Below are positions 1-8,920 of a stretch of 64,000 nt of DNA, piece by piece (position 1 is the stretch's first letter; each line of letters begins with the position of its first letter). The position numbers and the translations under genes are program-made. The stretch covers positions 62,001 through 126,000 of the forward strand of contig JANQOK010000015.1 in assembly GCA_028289645.1 (NCBI GenBank), in the 5' to 3' direction. The notes beneath the pieces were generated by a model that was given only the letters and a program-made list of their open reading frames with translations, did no database searches and had not been told where the DNA came from. This stretch comes from Anderseniella sp. Its GTDB lineage: Bacteria; Pseudomonadota; Alphaproteobacteria; Rhizobiales; Aestuariivirgaceae.

Positions 1-4
1 TGCT

Positions 5-817
5 ATGAACAACCCGCTTGAGATCAAACGCGTGTCGCCCCTGAAGATGATGGCTCCGCTTATCGTCTTTTTGTGCATCGCCCTGGCCTGGAGTGTCTAC
101 TGGTACATTGCTTTGGGAGCTGCCCAGCAGCGACTGGCGGAATTGGAGTCCGACCACCTCGCGCTGAAATGCAATGAACGCAGCTGGGGTGGTTATCCGT
201 TCCGTATCCATTTCGACTGTGCCGGCATGTCCACCGAACTCGCCGGCGGCAATCTGCAGGCCGACAAGCTGCGCCTGATCGGCCAGGCATGGAACCCAAA
301 CCACATCATTGGCGCGCTGTTTGGCCCGGTGAACCTGGACAATGTCAGGATTTCCGGCGATCCGATCCGTTTTTCCTACCGTGTCGAGGACGGCAACCTG
401 GCGCTTGCTTCCCTGCTGGCTGAAAACCAGACACTCGCCCTCGCCAATAAGAAACAGCTCCAGATCAGCAAGGCGGAATCCCATCTGCGTCCGGCGTCGG
501 ATACGCAGCGCCTCGACCTGATGGCCACCCTGTCAGGCCTGTCCACCGAGACAGCACAGCTTGAAAACTTTGTGGTCACCGGCACCCTCGCCAGCGAAAT
601 ACCCACAGAGGGAAGTCTCGATCTCCTGTCGGAGCCTTCCAATTACCTCGATGCCATATGGATCGTGCAATACCTGGGCGACCTGGGTGATGCTGAAATG
701 AATGCCGCCCGGGCGGTGATCAACCCGCTGCTCAAGGCCAACGACAACAAGCTGCCCATCCAGCTTAAGGGCCGGACCTGGTACTGGGGACCGTTCGCGG
801 TCGCCGGCTCAGACTAG
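5..817 (+). CDS. DUF2125 family protein
   Basis: A 270-residue protein with one N-terminal hydrophobic segment (about residues 15-36), which is probably a signal anchor, followed by a soluble domain of the DUF2125 type found in alphaproteobacteria. The C-terminal region has the conserved-looking stretch QLKGRTWYWGPFAV. The biochemical role is unknown; the domain probably faces the periplasm. The stop lies 4 nt from the convergent tyrA stop, and this gene order next to tyrA and hisC is familiar from Hyphomicrobiales. The ATG is the first codon available in the window, and the upstream ribosome-binding region is cut off by the window edge, so a slightly earlier start cannot be excluded. Confidence 0.75.
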   Translation: MNNPLEIKRVSPLKMMAPLIVFLCIALAWSVYWYIALGAAQQRLAELESDHLALKCNERSWGGYPFRIHFDCAGMSTELAGGNLQADKLRLIGQAWNPNHIIGALFGPVNLDNVRISGDPIRFSYRVEDGNLALASLLAENQTLALANKKQLQISKAESHLRPASDTQRLDLMATLSGLSTETAQLENFVVTGTLASEIPTEGSLDLLSEPSNYLDAIWIVQYLGDLGDAEMNAARAVINPLLKANDNKLPIQLKGRTWYWGPFAVAGSD

Positions 818-820
818 AAA

Positions 821-1774
821 TTAGTCCCTGCCGTCAGCGGGAGCAGTAGTCTCGCTGTGCTGCGATCCACGGCCGAAATCCGGTTCGTCGGTGTCCTGGC
901 CCGCTTCGATAATACGCTGGCGAATGCCGCGCGCGCGCGTGAACGTGTCGAACAGCATGTCACCATCGCCCCAACGGATGGCTCGCTGCAGCGCCGACAT
1001 GTCTTCCGAAAACCTGCCCAGCAGTTCCAGCACCGCCTGCTTGTTGTTCAGGTAGACATCGCGCCACATGGTCGGGTCGGAAGCGGCAAGGCGGGTAAAA
1101 TCCCGAAACCCGCCGGCGGAATACTTGATGACCTCCTGCTGCGTCACCTCTTCGAGGTCTGCCGCCGTCGTGACGATGTTGAACGCAATCAGTTGTGGCA
1201 GGTGGGACGTAATGCTCAACACCCGGTCATGATGGTCGGCGTCCATTATATCGACATTGGACCCGCACGCCTTCCAGAACGCCGTCAACCGCGCTGTGAC
1301 ATCCGCATCGGTTCCGCCCAGCGGCGTCAGGATGCACCAGCGGTTTTCAAACAGAGAGGCAAAGCCGGAATCCGGACCGGAATACTCGGTGCCGGCAATC
1401 GGATGCCCGGGCACAAAATGGACATTGCCAGGAATATGCGGTGACACCTCGCGGATGACCGCCGACTTGACTGACCCCACATCGGTTACAATCGCTCCAG
1501 GTTTCAGCGCTTTGCTTATTGCCTCCGCCACCGGCCCGCACGCCCCGACCGGAACGCACAGCACGACAAGGTCCGCATCGCGTACCGCGTCCGCAGCATG
1601 TTCATGCATGGTATCAGCCAGGCCCAGTTCCATGGCCCGCTCACGGGTTGCGGCGGACCGGGCATGGCCTGATATCGACGTGGCCAGTTTTTCCCGCCGC
1701 ATGACGTGCGACAGCGACGAGCCGATCAGGCCCAATCCGATCAGGGCGACTTTCTCAAACGGTGCAAATGCCAT
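821..1774 (-). CDS. tyrA: prephenate/arogenate dehydrogenase
   Basis: NAD(P)-dependent oxidative decarboxylation of prephenate or arogenate in tyrosine synthesis. The N-terminus carries a Rossmann dinucleotide fold (ALIGLGLIGSS, about residues 10-20), followed by the GHPIAGTEYSG motif typical of the prephenate dehydrogenase family. I place the start at the ATG at 1774 because it lies 5 nt downstream of the hisC stop and directly precedes the Rossmann strand; an upstream ATG at 1825 would add 17 residues inside hisC. It is the third gene of a leftward operon with chorismate mutase and hisC. Whether the substrate is prephenate or arogenate cannot be decided from sequence alone. Confidence 0.92.
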   Translation of the reverse strand: MAFAPFEKVALIGLGLIGSSLSHVMRREKLATSISGHARSAATRERAMELGLADTMHEHAADAVRDADLVVLCVPVGACGPVAEAISKALKPGAIVTDVGSVKSAVIREVSPHIPGNVHFVPGHPIAGTEYSGPDSGFASLFENRWCILTPLGGTDADVTARLTAFWKACGSNVDIMDADHHDRVLSITSHLPQLIAFNIVTTAADLEEVTQQEVIKYSAGGFRDFTRLAASDPTMWRDVYLNNKQAVLELLGRFSEDMSALQRAIRWGDGDMLFDTFTRARGIRQRIIEAGQDTDEPDFGRGSQHSETTAPADGRD

Positions 1775-1779
1775 GCCGG

Positions 1780-2883
1780 TCAGTCCGCCATAAACGATCG
1801 AAGTGTATCGACAAACGCGTTGCACCCGGCCTCATCGCCAATCGACACCCGCAGGGCTCCCGGCAGGCCATAGGCATCCATACGCCGCACAATCACATTG
1901 TTTGAGGCCAGAAAGGCATCCGCCTCCGCAGCCGTTTTGGAGCCGTCCACCGGAAACTGAACCAGCACGAAATTACCGACGCTCGGGATCACCGTCAGGC
2001 CCATCGCCTCAACCGCCGATGTCACTTTCGGCAGCCAGACATCGTTGTGCTCGACCGCCCTGGCCAGGTGCCCGGCATCCTTTATCGCTGCTGCTCCGGC
2101 GGCAATCGCCGGCATGGCCACATTGAACGGCCCGCGAATGCGGTTCAGCACATCCGCCACATTGGCCGGGCAATACGCCCATCCCAGCCGCAATCCTGCC
2201 AGCCCGTAAGCCTTGGAGAACGTCCGCGTCATGACCACGTTCTTCGACGTCGAAACCAGCTCCATCCCGGCTTCGTAATCATTGCGGCGCACATACTCGG
2301 CATAGGCCGCGTCGATCACCAGCAAACAGTCTGCCGGCAGCCCGGCATGCAGCCGCTTGACCTCGTCAAAGGGAATATAGGTCCCGGTCGGATTGTTCGG
2401 GTTGGCCAGAAACACCAGGCGGGTGCGAGGTGTTACCGCATCGAGGATCGCATCCACGTCCGCCGTCAGGTTGCTCTCAGCCACCATGACGGGTGTCGCT
2501 CCGTTGGCCCGGATGACGATCGGGTAGACCAGAAACCCGTGCTCGGTATGAATGGCCTCGTCACCGGGCTGCAGGTAGCCGCTGGCCAGCAACTGCAGCA
2601 GCTCGTCCGACCCGGCGCCACACACGATGTTGGCCGGGTTGATGCCGTGCGCCTCCGCCAAGGCCTCGCGCAATGAGCTCGACGCACCGTCGGGATACAA
2701 GGCCAGGTTCTGCATGCAGTCCGCATAGGCCTGCATGGCCGCCGGACTGGGCCCGAGCGGCGACTCGTTCGACGACAGCTTATGCACCTTGCCCTGGCCC
2801 GAGCCGTCGGATTTTCCCGGTACATAGGCTGCAATGTCCAGAACACCGTCACGCGGTCGCGGCATGTCTTTTGCGTCACTCAT
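1780..2883 (-). CDS. hisC: histidinol-phosphate/aromatic aminotransferase
   Basis: PLP-dependent class I/II aminotransferase of 367 residues. The PLP-binding lysine is in [15 protein letters not shown] (about Lys224), and the [10 protein letters not shown] and NPNNPTGT motifs of the HisC family are present. Its place between chorismate mutase and tyrA suggests that the main substrates here are phenylpyruvate, 4-hydroxyphenylpyruvate or prephenate rather than, or as well as, imidazole-acetol phosphate. The start overlaps the chorismate mutase stop by 4 nt (ATGA), which implies translational coupling. Confidence 0.92.
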   Translation of the reverse strand: MSDAKDMPRPRDGVLDIAAYVPGKSDGSGQGKVHKLSSNESPLGPSPAAMQAYADCMQNLALYPDGASSSLREALAEAHGINPANIVCGAGSDELLQLLASGYLQPGDEAIHTEHGFLVYPIVIRANGATPVMVAESNLTADVDAILDAVTPRTRLVFLANPNNPTGTYIPFDEVKRLHAGLPADCLLVIDAAYAEYVRRNDYEAGMELVSTSKNVVMTRTFSKAYGLAGLRLGWAYCPANVADVLNRIRGPFNVAMPAIAAGAAAIKDAGHLARAVEHNDVWLPKVTSAVEAMGLTVIPSVGNFVLVQFPVDGSKTAAEADAFLASNNVIVRRMDAYGLPGALRVSIGDEAGCNAFVDTLRSFMAD

Positions 2884-3683
2884 GGTTTGTTGCCCTCCAC
2901 CGCGCTTGGATATCTGCCGGCAATCTTCAAACCCAGGCCGATATTGCCCTTCAGGCTGACCAGCGGTTGCTCCGCCAGGTCCAGGTATCCGGGAACCGAC
3001 GTCAGGTATACGTCATCGGCCAGCTTCAGATGCCAAATCGGTTTGGGCACGAAGTCGCGCGGCAGCTTGCCGGTGGTCACCAGCAGCGTCTCGTCTTCTC
3101 CCGTCGGCTCACTGGTCGCGTGGCCGAGCACTGCCAGAGACCGTCCCGGCTTGTCGGAACCTGCAGCCAACACCGCGACCACGCGCGCCGGTTTGCTGTC
3201 GTGTGCCTGCTCCAGCACACTCAGCCAGTCGAGCTTCATCGGCACCACCACCAGCCCCTGTTCACCTTCTGCAAGTGACGCGAGCGCTGCCTTCAGCGAC
3301 GTGGCTTTCCTCACCGGCACCAGGGAGGCAAACAGGTCTATGGCCTGTCTGTAACGGTGATCGTTCATCACTTCGGCGATGGTGACGATGCTGACATCCG
3401 CCTGGGCAAGGACAGATGCCGACATCACCGTGCGCCAGATCCGTTCGATGACGGCCAGCGGCACACGGCCCGCCGCCACCTCCACCAGCCGGCGCAGGAT
3501 AACCGCCTCGCGGCCCGGCCGGTACGGCATGGCGCCGCTCACAAGGTCCGCGGTCTTGGCCAGCCGCACTTTTTCGCTGGCAGCAAACCGGGCACACAAC
3601 AGTTCGACGATCTGCTCGTCAATGCTGTCGATCTCCTGCCTGATACCATTCAGCTCAGACGTTTGAATATCCGGTTTTTCCAT
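2880..3683 (-). CDS. chorismate mutase family protein
   Basis: An AroQ-type chorismate mutase domain occupies about residues 8-100 ([19 protein letters not shown] at the N-terminus, then a Lys-rich helix), converting chorismate to prephenate for phenylalanine and tyrosine synthesis. The remaining ~170 residues lack the recognisable motifs of prephenate dehydratase, so this is a chorismate mutase with an additional C-terminal region of unclear role. I chose the ATG at 3683 (MEKPDIQ) over one at 3728 because the downstream start puts the helix at the usual distance from the N-terminus. It is the first gene of the operon with hisC and tyrA. A 270-bp palindromic repeat ends 57 nt upstream and could affect the promoter. 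Confidence 0.85.
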   Translation of the reverse strand: MEKPDIQTSELNGIRQEIDSIDEQIVELLCARFAASEKVRLAKTADLVSGAMPYRPGREAVILRRLVEVAAGRVPLAVIERIWRTVMSASVLAQADVSIVTIAEVMNDHRYRQAIDLFASLVPVRKATSLKAALASLAEGEQGLVVVPMKLDWLSVLEQAHDSKPARVVAVLAAGSDKPGRSLAVLGHATSEPTGEDETLLVTTGKLPRDFVPKPIWHLKLADDVYLTSVPGYLDLAEQPLVSLKGNIGLGLKIAGRYPSAVEGNKP

Positions 3684-3739
3684 GCGGAAAGCTGCCCATG
3701 TGAAGTTGTATCGGAGATATCTCCGCAACGTCGGATGGT

Positions 3740-4017
3740 TCTAGAGCCTTTCAGCCCCAAATGGAAGCGTTTGACCAGTTTTCTGCATTCGCTGGCGAGG
3801 CATGGCTTTCGCGGTGGTCTGGTTGACCACAAGAGAGCCGTAACGATGTCCAGCGGGTGCAGAAAACCGGCCTTCGGTGGACCAAATCAGTCCATCGGCG
3901 TCGTTGCAAAGCTTGCCCGATGCACCACATCGCGCTGCGCTTTGCGCCTAGCCGAGTGAACTGATTTGGTGCCATCAAAAGTTTTCATTTGGGGTTGAAA
4001 GGCTCTAGAGCCTTTCA
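3740..4017. repeat. ~270-bp palindromic element with 29-bp terminal inverted repeats (MITE-like)
   Basis: The left end (3740-3768) and right end (3981-4009) are inverted copies matching at 26 of 29 positions; both ends read TCTAGAGCCTTTCA. A further direct copy of TCTAGAGCCTTTCAG begins at 4004, so a perfect 22-nt palindrome spans 3996-4017. Inside are nested inverted repeats (3777-3799 with 3849-3871; ACCAAATCAGT near 3881 with ACTGATTTGGT near 3959) and the hairpin GTGGTC-N5-GACCAC at 3814-3830. No credible protein is encoded. It behaves like a non-autonomous mobile or repeated palindromic unit between chorismate mutase and the methyltransferase. Mobility is inferred, because only one copy is visible here. 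Confidence 0.7.
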
Positions 4018-4040
4018 GCAAAAAATCAAAGACAAACGCA

Positions 4041-4796
4041 TCAGGTCTGTGACGGGGACCGCACGTTCAGTCCTGCGCGTGCCGGCTGCGGAATAATGTT
4101 TGGCCGCAGTGACGGCACCAGCTGGCGCTTCTGCTTGCCGCCGGTGACCGCATACACCTGCTTGATTGCCTCAACCATGATCAGCCCGGAAAACCCGGGA
4201 CCAATCCATGACCCCATCCGCTCGCACAGGGTGGCACTGCGCACCATGAACCGGCGCTTGCTCGGCGGCATGAACAGCATGGACGTCCACTCAGCCGGTG
4301 AAAACTGCGCATTGCGCAGAAGCGTCGTCAGCTGGCCGCGGGAAAACGGCCTGCCGTGGCCAAACGGCGTGCTGTCGAACCGCGCCCAGAGACCGCGCCG
4401 GTTCGGCACGATAAACACCGCCCGGCCCTGCGGCGCCAGCACCCGCCACAGTTCGCGCAGCATGTCCGGCAATTGGTCGGTCAGTTCCAGCCCGTGCACC
4501 ACCAGCACGAAATCCATGCTGCCGTCAGCCAGCGGCAGACAGGCCTCATCCACCAGCGCGCTGGCGCTGTTGCCCTTGGCCGGCCAGTGCACGACACCCT
4601 GCCGGGCCGGCATCATGGCCATGACGTTGCGCCCCTCGCCGGCCAGGCCATCGAGGTATGGGGTGCAATAGCCAAGCCCCAGTATGCGCGCCCCGTTCAA
4701 ACCGCGCATCCGCGCACGCAGCCGCGACACAATAATGCGGCGCGTTGCATGGCCAAGCCGGCTGGCGTAAAACTCTTTCAGGTCGACAACATCCAT
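4041..4796 (-). CDS. class I SAM-dependent methyltransferase (Methyltransf_11-like)
   Basis: A 251-residue protein with a degenerate SAM-binding glycine motif (ARILGLGYCTPYLDGL), then LPLADGSMDFVLVVHGLE and a motif V/VI region (LRELWRVLAPQGRAVFIVPN) typical of class I methyltransferases. The substrate is unknown. It is divergent from gloB with 44 nt between start codons, so the two promoters share that short spacer; this pairing with gloB is common in alphaproteobacteria. The C-terminal ~30 residues are basic and proline-rich. Confidence 0.75.
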   Translation of the reverse strand: MDVVDLKEFYASRLGHATRRIIVSRLRARMRGLNGARILGLGYCTPYLDGLAGEGRNVMAMMPARQGVVHWPAKGNSASALVDEACLPLADGSMDFVLVVHGLELTDQLPDMLRELWRVLAPQGRAVFIVPNRRGLWARFDSTPFGHGRPFSRGQLTTLLRNAQFSPAEWTSMLFMPPSKRRFMVRSATLCERMGSWIGPGFSGLIMVEAIKQVYAVTGGKQKRQLVPSLRPNIIPQPARAGLNVRSPSQT

Positions 4797-4840
4797 GCCC
4801 TAAACCTAGCCCAAACTCACCCCGTTACAACAGGATCAAC

Positions 4841-5569
4841 ATGTCCAAACTCCAGTACCATCTGTTTCCGGCCCTCAGCGACAATTACGGAGTGCTGATG
4901 CACTGTCCCGAAACCGGGCAGACCGCCTCGATTGATGCGCCGGAAGCCGCTGCCGTTGAAAAAGCCCTGGCCGACACCGGATGGAACCTGACCCATATCC
5001 TGATCACCCACCATCACAATGACCATGTCGGCGGCGTGCTGGAACTCAAGGACAAATGGAACTGCGCGGTCGTCGGCAGCGCTGAGGAGCCAAACTCCCT
5101 GCCAGGGCTGACCGAGACCGTGGTCCCGGGCGGCATCTACGACTTCGCCGGCCATGTCGCGCAGATCATCCATACGCCCGGTCATACGCTCGGCCACATC
5201 ACCTGGCATTTCGCGGACGACGGCGTTGTGTTTGCTGGTGACACGCTGTTCACGCTCGGCTGCGGACGGGTGTTTGAAGGCACCATGGAACAGATGTGGT
5301 CATCCTTGCAGGTGTTCGAGACCATGCCGGCGGACACCATCGTCTACAGCGGCCATGAATATACGGCCGCCAATGCGGAATTCGCGCTCAGCATCGAGCC
5401 GGACAACAAAGCGCTGCGCGCCCGTGCCGAGGAAATTACAAAGATGCGTGCCGAGGGCAAGCCGACGGTGCCGACCACCATCGCCGAGGAGTTGCAGACC
5501 AACCCGTTCCTGCGCGCAGGCTCTGCCGCCCACTTTGCCGAAGTGCGCCGGGCCAAGGACAGTTTCTGA
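4841..5569 (+). CDS. gloB: hydroxyacylglutathione hydrolase (glyoxalase II)
   Basis: A metallo-beta-lactamase-fold enzyme of 242 residues that hydrolyses S-D-lactoylglutathione to D-lactate and glutathione, the second step of methylglyoxal detoxification. The metal-binding motif THHHNDHVGG (His57, His59, Asp61, His62) is intact, with later ligands in HTPGHTLGH, FAGDTLF and YSGHEY. The C-terminal glutathione-binding region ends in FLRAGS-type sequence as in other GloB proteins. I use the ATG at 4841 (MSKLQYHLFPAL); an in-frame ATG at 4745 would lie inside the divergent methyltransferase. Confidence 0.95.
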   Translation: MSKLQYHLFPALSDNYGVLMHCPETGQTASIDAPEAAAVEKALADTGWNLTHILITHHHNDHVGGVLELKDKWNCAVVGSAEEPNSLPGLTETVVPGGIYDFAGHVAQIIHTPGHTLGHITWHFADDGVVFAGDTLFTLGCGRVFEGTMEQMWSSLQVFETMPADTIVYSGHEYTAANAEFALSIEPDNKALRARAEEITKMRAEGKPTVPTTIAEELQTNPFLRAGSAAHFAEVRRAKDSF

Positions 5570-5591
5570 CCGGCCCCAGCCCGGCGCCGGG

Positions 5592-6533
5592 TCAGGCAAC
5601 GACGGCATAGATGAAGGCGGCATAACCCGCCAGGAAAGCAAAGCCGACGCGCTTGCCGAAGCGCTTGACCACGACGGCCAGGAAGAACAGCACCAGCGAA
5701 ACGCCGATCATGACGGGAATGTCGACCTTGAGCATTTCATTGGATACCGGAATCGGTGAAATCACCGCGGTGATCCCGGCGATGCCAAGAATGTTGTAGA
5801 TGTTCGAACCCAGCACGTTGCCCAGTGCGATGTCCGAATGCTTGCGCATGGCAGCAATGATCGCTGTCGCCAGTTCCGGCAACGACGTGCCGATGGCAAC
5901 CAGCGTCAACCCGACAACCTCGTCCGACACCTCGAAGGACTTAGCCACTTCAATTGCATTTTCCACCAGCAGCTTGCCGCCGAATACAACGGCCGCTATG
6001 CCGCAGACCACGAACACCAGATCCAGCCAGACTGATTTTGACGGCGCCGGCAGGTCATCGTCCGGCATCGTCTGTTTCTTGCCGTTCTTCTGCCGGTCGG
6101 AATACAGCAGGAAGCCCATATAGATGATGAGGATGGCGATGAAGATCAGTCCCCAGGTCAGCGACAGCACGCCCGAGTAACACGCCACACCCAGCAAGGA
6201 GGCGGTGAAGATCATGAAGAAGCCGTCCCGGAACACCGCCGCATCGGAACACACCATCGGATAGATCGCCGCTCCGACACCGAGTATGAGCAGAATGTTG
6301 GCAATGTTCGATCCGACCACATTGCCCATGGCGATGCCGGGCGCGCCGGCGAGCGCGGCCTGGATCGAGGCGACCAGTTCCGGCACCGAGGTGCCGAAGC
6401 CGACGATAATGATGCCGACCACCAGGTTTGACAGGCCGAAGCGCAAGGCCAGGGCAGCCGCACCCCGCACCAGAAACTCACCACCTGCCAGCAGCAGAAC
6501 GAACCCCGCCAGCAATCCGAAAAATGTCGTCAT
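5592..6533 (-). CDS. calcium/sodium antiporter, CaCA family (YrbG-like)
   Basis: An inner-membrane cation/Ca2+ exchanger of 313 residues with about ten hydrophobic segments. Both alpha-repeat signatures are present: GFGTSVPELVAS with GNVVGSNIANILL in the N-terminal half, and AIGTSLPELATA with GNVLGSNIYNILG in the C-terminal half. A short charged loop around residues 150-165 (DRQKNGKKQTMPDDD) separates the halves. It probably exchanges Ca2+ for Na+ or H+; the real ion cannot be read from sequence. It is convergent with gloB with about 22 nt between stops. Confidence 0.88.
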   Translation of the reverse strand: MTTFFGLLAGFVLLLAGGEFLVRGAAALALRFGLSNLVVGIIIVGFGTSVPELVASIQAALAGAPGIAMGNVVGSNIANILLILGVGAAIYPMVCSDAAVFRDGFFMIFTASLLGVACYSGVLSLTWGLIFIAILIIYMGFLLYSDRQKNGKKQTMPDDDLPAPSKSVWLDLVFVVCGIAAVVFGGKLLVENAIEVAKSFEVSDEVVGLTLVAIGTSLPELATAIIAAMRKHSDIALGNVLGSNIYNILGIAGITAVISPIPVSNEMLKVDIPVMIGVSLVLFFLAVVVKRFGKRVGFAFLAGYAAFIYAVVA

Positions 6534-6632
6534 GAGCCCCTGCCTGAATTCCCCATAAATCAGAACAACGCGAGGCGCGTGAACGCCGCACGTTGCTCTG
6601 CGTGTTATCTAGGTGACCTGCTGTCGAATTTA

Positions 6633-6660
6633 AAGGGCAGCGAAACAATCCGCTGCCCTT
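6633..6660 (-). terminator. intrinsic terminator after phaB
   Basis: A 10-bp perfect stem (AAGGGCAGCG with CGCTGCCCTT, 8-nt loop) lies 29 nt beyond the phaB stop. On the minus strand it is followed by TTTAAATT. It probably ends the phaA-phaB transcript. Confidence 0.7.
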
Positions 6661-6688
6661 GATCATGGCCGGCAATTTGCGTGGCCGT

Positions 6689-7414
6689 TTACAGCATGTA
6701 CTGGCCGCCATTGGCGGAAATGGTCGAACCGGTGATGAACCCGGCATCATCGCCGACCAGGAACAGCACGCATTTGGCAATTTCTTCGGGCTCTCCCAGC
6801 CGTCCCACCGGAATGTGCGGCAGGATCGCCTTGTCCAGGACATCCTGCGGTATGGCGCGCACCATCTCGGTTCCGATATAGCCGGGGCAAACCGCGTTGA
6901 CGGTAATGCCCTTCTTGGCGCCTTCCTGGGCCAGCGCCTTGACGAAGCCGATATCACCGGCCTTGGCGGCGGAATAGTTTGCCTGGCCCATCTGGCCCTT
7001 CTGGCCGTTGATCGATGAAATACAGACCACCCTGCCGAAGCCGCGCTCGCGCATGCCTTCCCAGACCGGGCGCGTCATGTTGAACAGCGAGTTCAGGTTG
7101 GTGTTGATGACCGCATTCCAGTTTTCCGGTGTCATCTTGTGGAACATGGCATCCCGGGTGATGCCGGCATTGTTGATGAGAATGTCGACCGGACCGAAAT
7201 CGTTCTCGATCTTCTTCAGCGCGGTTTCGCAGGCGCCAAAATCGCCGACGTCCCACTTCATCACTTCAATCCCGGTCTGCGCCTTGAAGTTTGTGGCCGC
7301 TTCATCATTGCCGGCATAACTGGCGATGACCTTGTAACCGGCATCCTTCAGCGCCGTGGCGATAGCCGCACCGATTCCCCGGGTTCCCCCGGTCACGACT
7401 GCAATACGTGACAT
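6689..7414 (-). CDS. phaB: acetoacetyl-CoA reductase
   Basis: A short-chain dehydrogenase of 241 residues that reduces acetoacetyl-CoA to (R)-3-hydroxybutyryl-CoA with NADPH in polyhydroxybutyrate synthesis. It has the cofactor motif TGGTRGIG (residues 8-15), NNAG (81-84), the catalytic Ser near 133 and Tyr147-x3-Lys151, as well as the PhaB-type stretch TRDAMFHKMTPENW. It lies 30 nt downstream of phaA in the same direction, with a GGGAG Shine-Dalgarno about 9 nt from the ATG. Both genes face away from phaR. Confidence 0.94.
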   Translation of the reverse strand: MSRIAVVTGGTRGIGAAIATALKDAGYKVIASYAGNDEAATNFKAQTGIEVMKWDVGDFGACETALKKIENDFGPVDILINNAGITRDAMFHKMTPENWNAVINTNLNSLFNMTRPVWEGMRERGFGRVVCISSINGQKGQMGQANYSAAKAGDIGFVKALAQEGAKKGITVNAVCPGYIGTEMVRAIPQDVLDKAILPHIPVGRLGEPEEIAKCVLFLVGDDAGFITGSTISANGGQYML

Positions 7415-7444
7415 GTAATTCTACTCCCTGTTTTACGATCTGTT

Positions 7445-8632
7445 TCAGTCGCGTTCCACGCACATGGCAACGCCCATGCCACCGCCGATGCACAGTGTGG
7501 CGAGGCCCTTCTTGGCATCGCGCTTCTGCATCTCATGCAGCAGGGTCACGAACACGCGAGCGCCTGATGCGCCGATCGGATGACCGATGGCGATGGCACC
7601 GCCGTTGACGTTTACGATGTCCGGGTTCCAGCCCATGTCCTTGTTCACTGCACAGGCTTGCGCCGCAAACGCCTCGTTGGCTTCCACAAGGTCGAGGTCC
7701 TCGACCTTCCAGCCGGCCTTTTCAAGCGCGGCACGCGATGCCGGGATCGGCCCGGTCCCCATGATGGCCGGGTCAACGCCGACATTTGCCCAAGAGGCGA
7801 TCCGCGCCAGCGGCGTCAGGCCGCGCTTTTTGGCTTCTGCCGCGCTCATCAGGATAACAGCGGCGGCGCCGTCATTGATACCGGACGCGTTGCCGGCCGT
7901 GACCGAGCCTTCCTTGTCAAAGGCCGGGCGCAGTTTGCCCACCGACTCCTTGGTTGTGCCGTGCTTGATGTACTCGTCCTGGTCAACCACGATGTCGCCC
8001 TTGCGGGTCTTGATGGTGACCGGGCAGATTTCATCCGCGAACTTGCCGGCCTTCTGCGCTGCTTCCGCCTTGTTCTGTGACGCTACCGCAAACTCGTCCT
8101 GCTGCTCGCGGGTGATCTGCCATTGCTTGGCGACGTTTTCTGCCGTGGTGCCCATGTGATAGCCGTTGAACGCGTCCCACAGGCCATCCTTGATCATGGT
8201 GTCGATCATCTTGTAGTCGCCCATCTTCACACCGTTGCGAAGATGCTGGCAATGGGGAGCCTGGCTCATGGACTCCTGTCCGCCAGCAGCGATGATATTG
8301 GCATCGCCATTGGCAATCTGCTGCATGCCCAGCGCTACAGCGCGCAGGCCGGAGCCGCACAGCTGGTTCATGCCCCAGGCCGGGCTTTCGACCGGGATAC
8401 CGGCATTGACCGATGCCTGGCGGGCCGGATTCTGACCGGCGCCCGCGGTGAGAATCTGACCCAGGATGACTTCGTCGACATCCTTGCCGTCAAGACCGGC
8501 ACGGTCCATCGCCGCCTTCAGCGCTGCGGTGCCAAGTTCAGATGCCGGCACCTGGCTCAGCGCTCCGTTGAAAGAGCCGACCGGGGTGCGGGCCGCTGAG
8601 ACAACAACAACATCATTATCGGAAGTGGGCAT
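7445..8632 (-). CDS. phaA: acetyl-CoA C-acetyltransferase (beta-ketothiolase)
   Basis: Condenses two acetyl-CoA to acetoacetyl-CoA, the first step of PHB synthesis and the entry to the ethylmalonyl-CoA pathway. The thiolase catalytic residues are all present: nucleophile Cys92 (NQLCGSG), His351 (GHPIGASG) and Cys381 (CIGGGMG). Three in-frame ATGs sit at 8641, 8638 and 8632; AAGAAGG directly abuts the first and is 9 nt from the third, so I choose 8632 (395 residues). It is divergent from phaR across a ~290-bp region with PhaR-like sites. Confidence 0.95.
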   Translation of the reverse strand: MPTSDNDVVVVSAARTPVGSFNGALSQVPASELGTAALKAAMDRAGLDGKDVDEVILGQILTAGAGQNPARQASVNAGIPVESPAWGMNQLCGSGLRAVALGMQQIANGDANIIAAGGQESMSQAPHCQHLRNGVKMGDYKMIDTMIKDGLWDAFNGYHMGTTAENVAKQWQITREQQDEFAVASQNKAEAAQKAGKFADEICPVTIKTRKGDIVVDQDEYIKHGTTKESVGKLRPAFDKEGSVTAGNASGINDGAAAVILMSAAEAKKRGLTPLARIASWANVGVDPAIMGTGPIPASRAALEKAGWKVEDLDLVEANEAFAAQACAVNKDMGWNPDIVNVNGGAIAIGHPIGASGARVFVTLLHEMQKRDAKKGLATLCIGGGMGVAMCVERD

Positions 8633-8701
8633 GGACATCATCCTTCTTAACTACGTAACACATGCATTCAGGGTTGCGACACACTTGCCCTAACGAGACC
8701 C

Positions 8702-8718
8702 ATTGTGCAATGCACAAT
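8702..8718. promoter_or_regulatory. putative PhaR operator, 17-bp palindrome
   Basis: A perfect odd palindrome, ATTGTGCAATGCACAAT, centred at 8710 in the phaA-phaR intergenic region, about 70 nt upstream of the phaA start. It contains the core TGCAATGCA, also seen at 8852 and upstream of ccr at 44826. PhaR proteins are known to bind TGC/GCA-rich sites, so this is a plausible autoregulatory and phaA operator; binding is inferred. Confidence 0.55.
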
Positions 8719-8851
8719 TAGTCGCGGTCCGTGCGGCAAATGAGCCGCCGCCAAGGCCAAGCAAAAATACAGCACACACGATTTACCCCAATCCAGTCAA
8801 TGGAAACTCGTCATCACGTTGCTCGACAAGCGTGCAAAGCCGTGTATATGC

Positions 8852-8860
8852 TGCAATGCA
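8852..8860. promoter_or_regulatory. second putative PhaR site
   Basis: The core TGCAATGCA in the context GCTGCAATGCAAAG lies about 60 nt upstream of the phaR start. It matches the core of the palindrome at 8702-8718, which fits autoregulation of phaR. The flanks are only partly symmetrical. Confidence 0.4.
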
Positions 8861-8920
8861 AAGACGGACTGGAAACAGATCAGGCCGTCCCCGTTATCTC
8901 GAGACCACAGAGTAGCAAAT

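Noticed and set aside
3751-3978. 75-codon frame inside the palindromic element at 3740-4017
   Set aside because: It has no ribosome-binding site or domain, and its ends run into the terminal repeats. It is better explained as part of a structured non-coding repeat.
5580-5591. 12-nt palindrome CCCGGCGCCGGG between gloB and the antiporter
   Set aside because: There is no loop and no T tract, so it is a poor terminator candidate; it is GC-rich sequence of a kind expected by chance.
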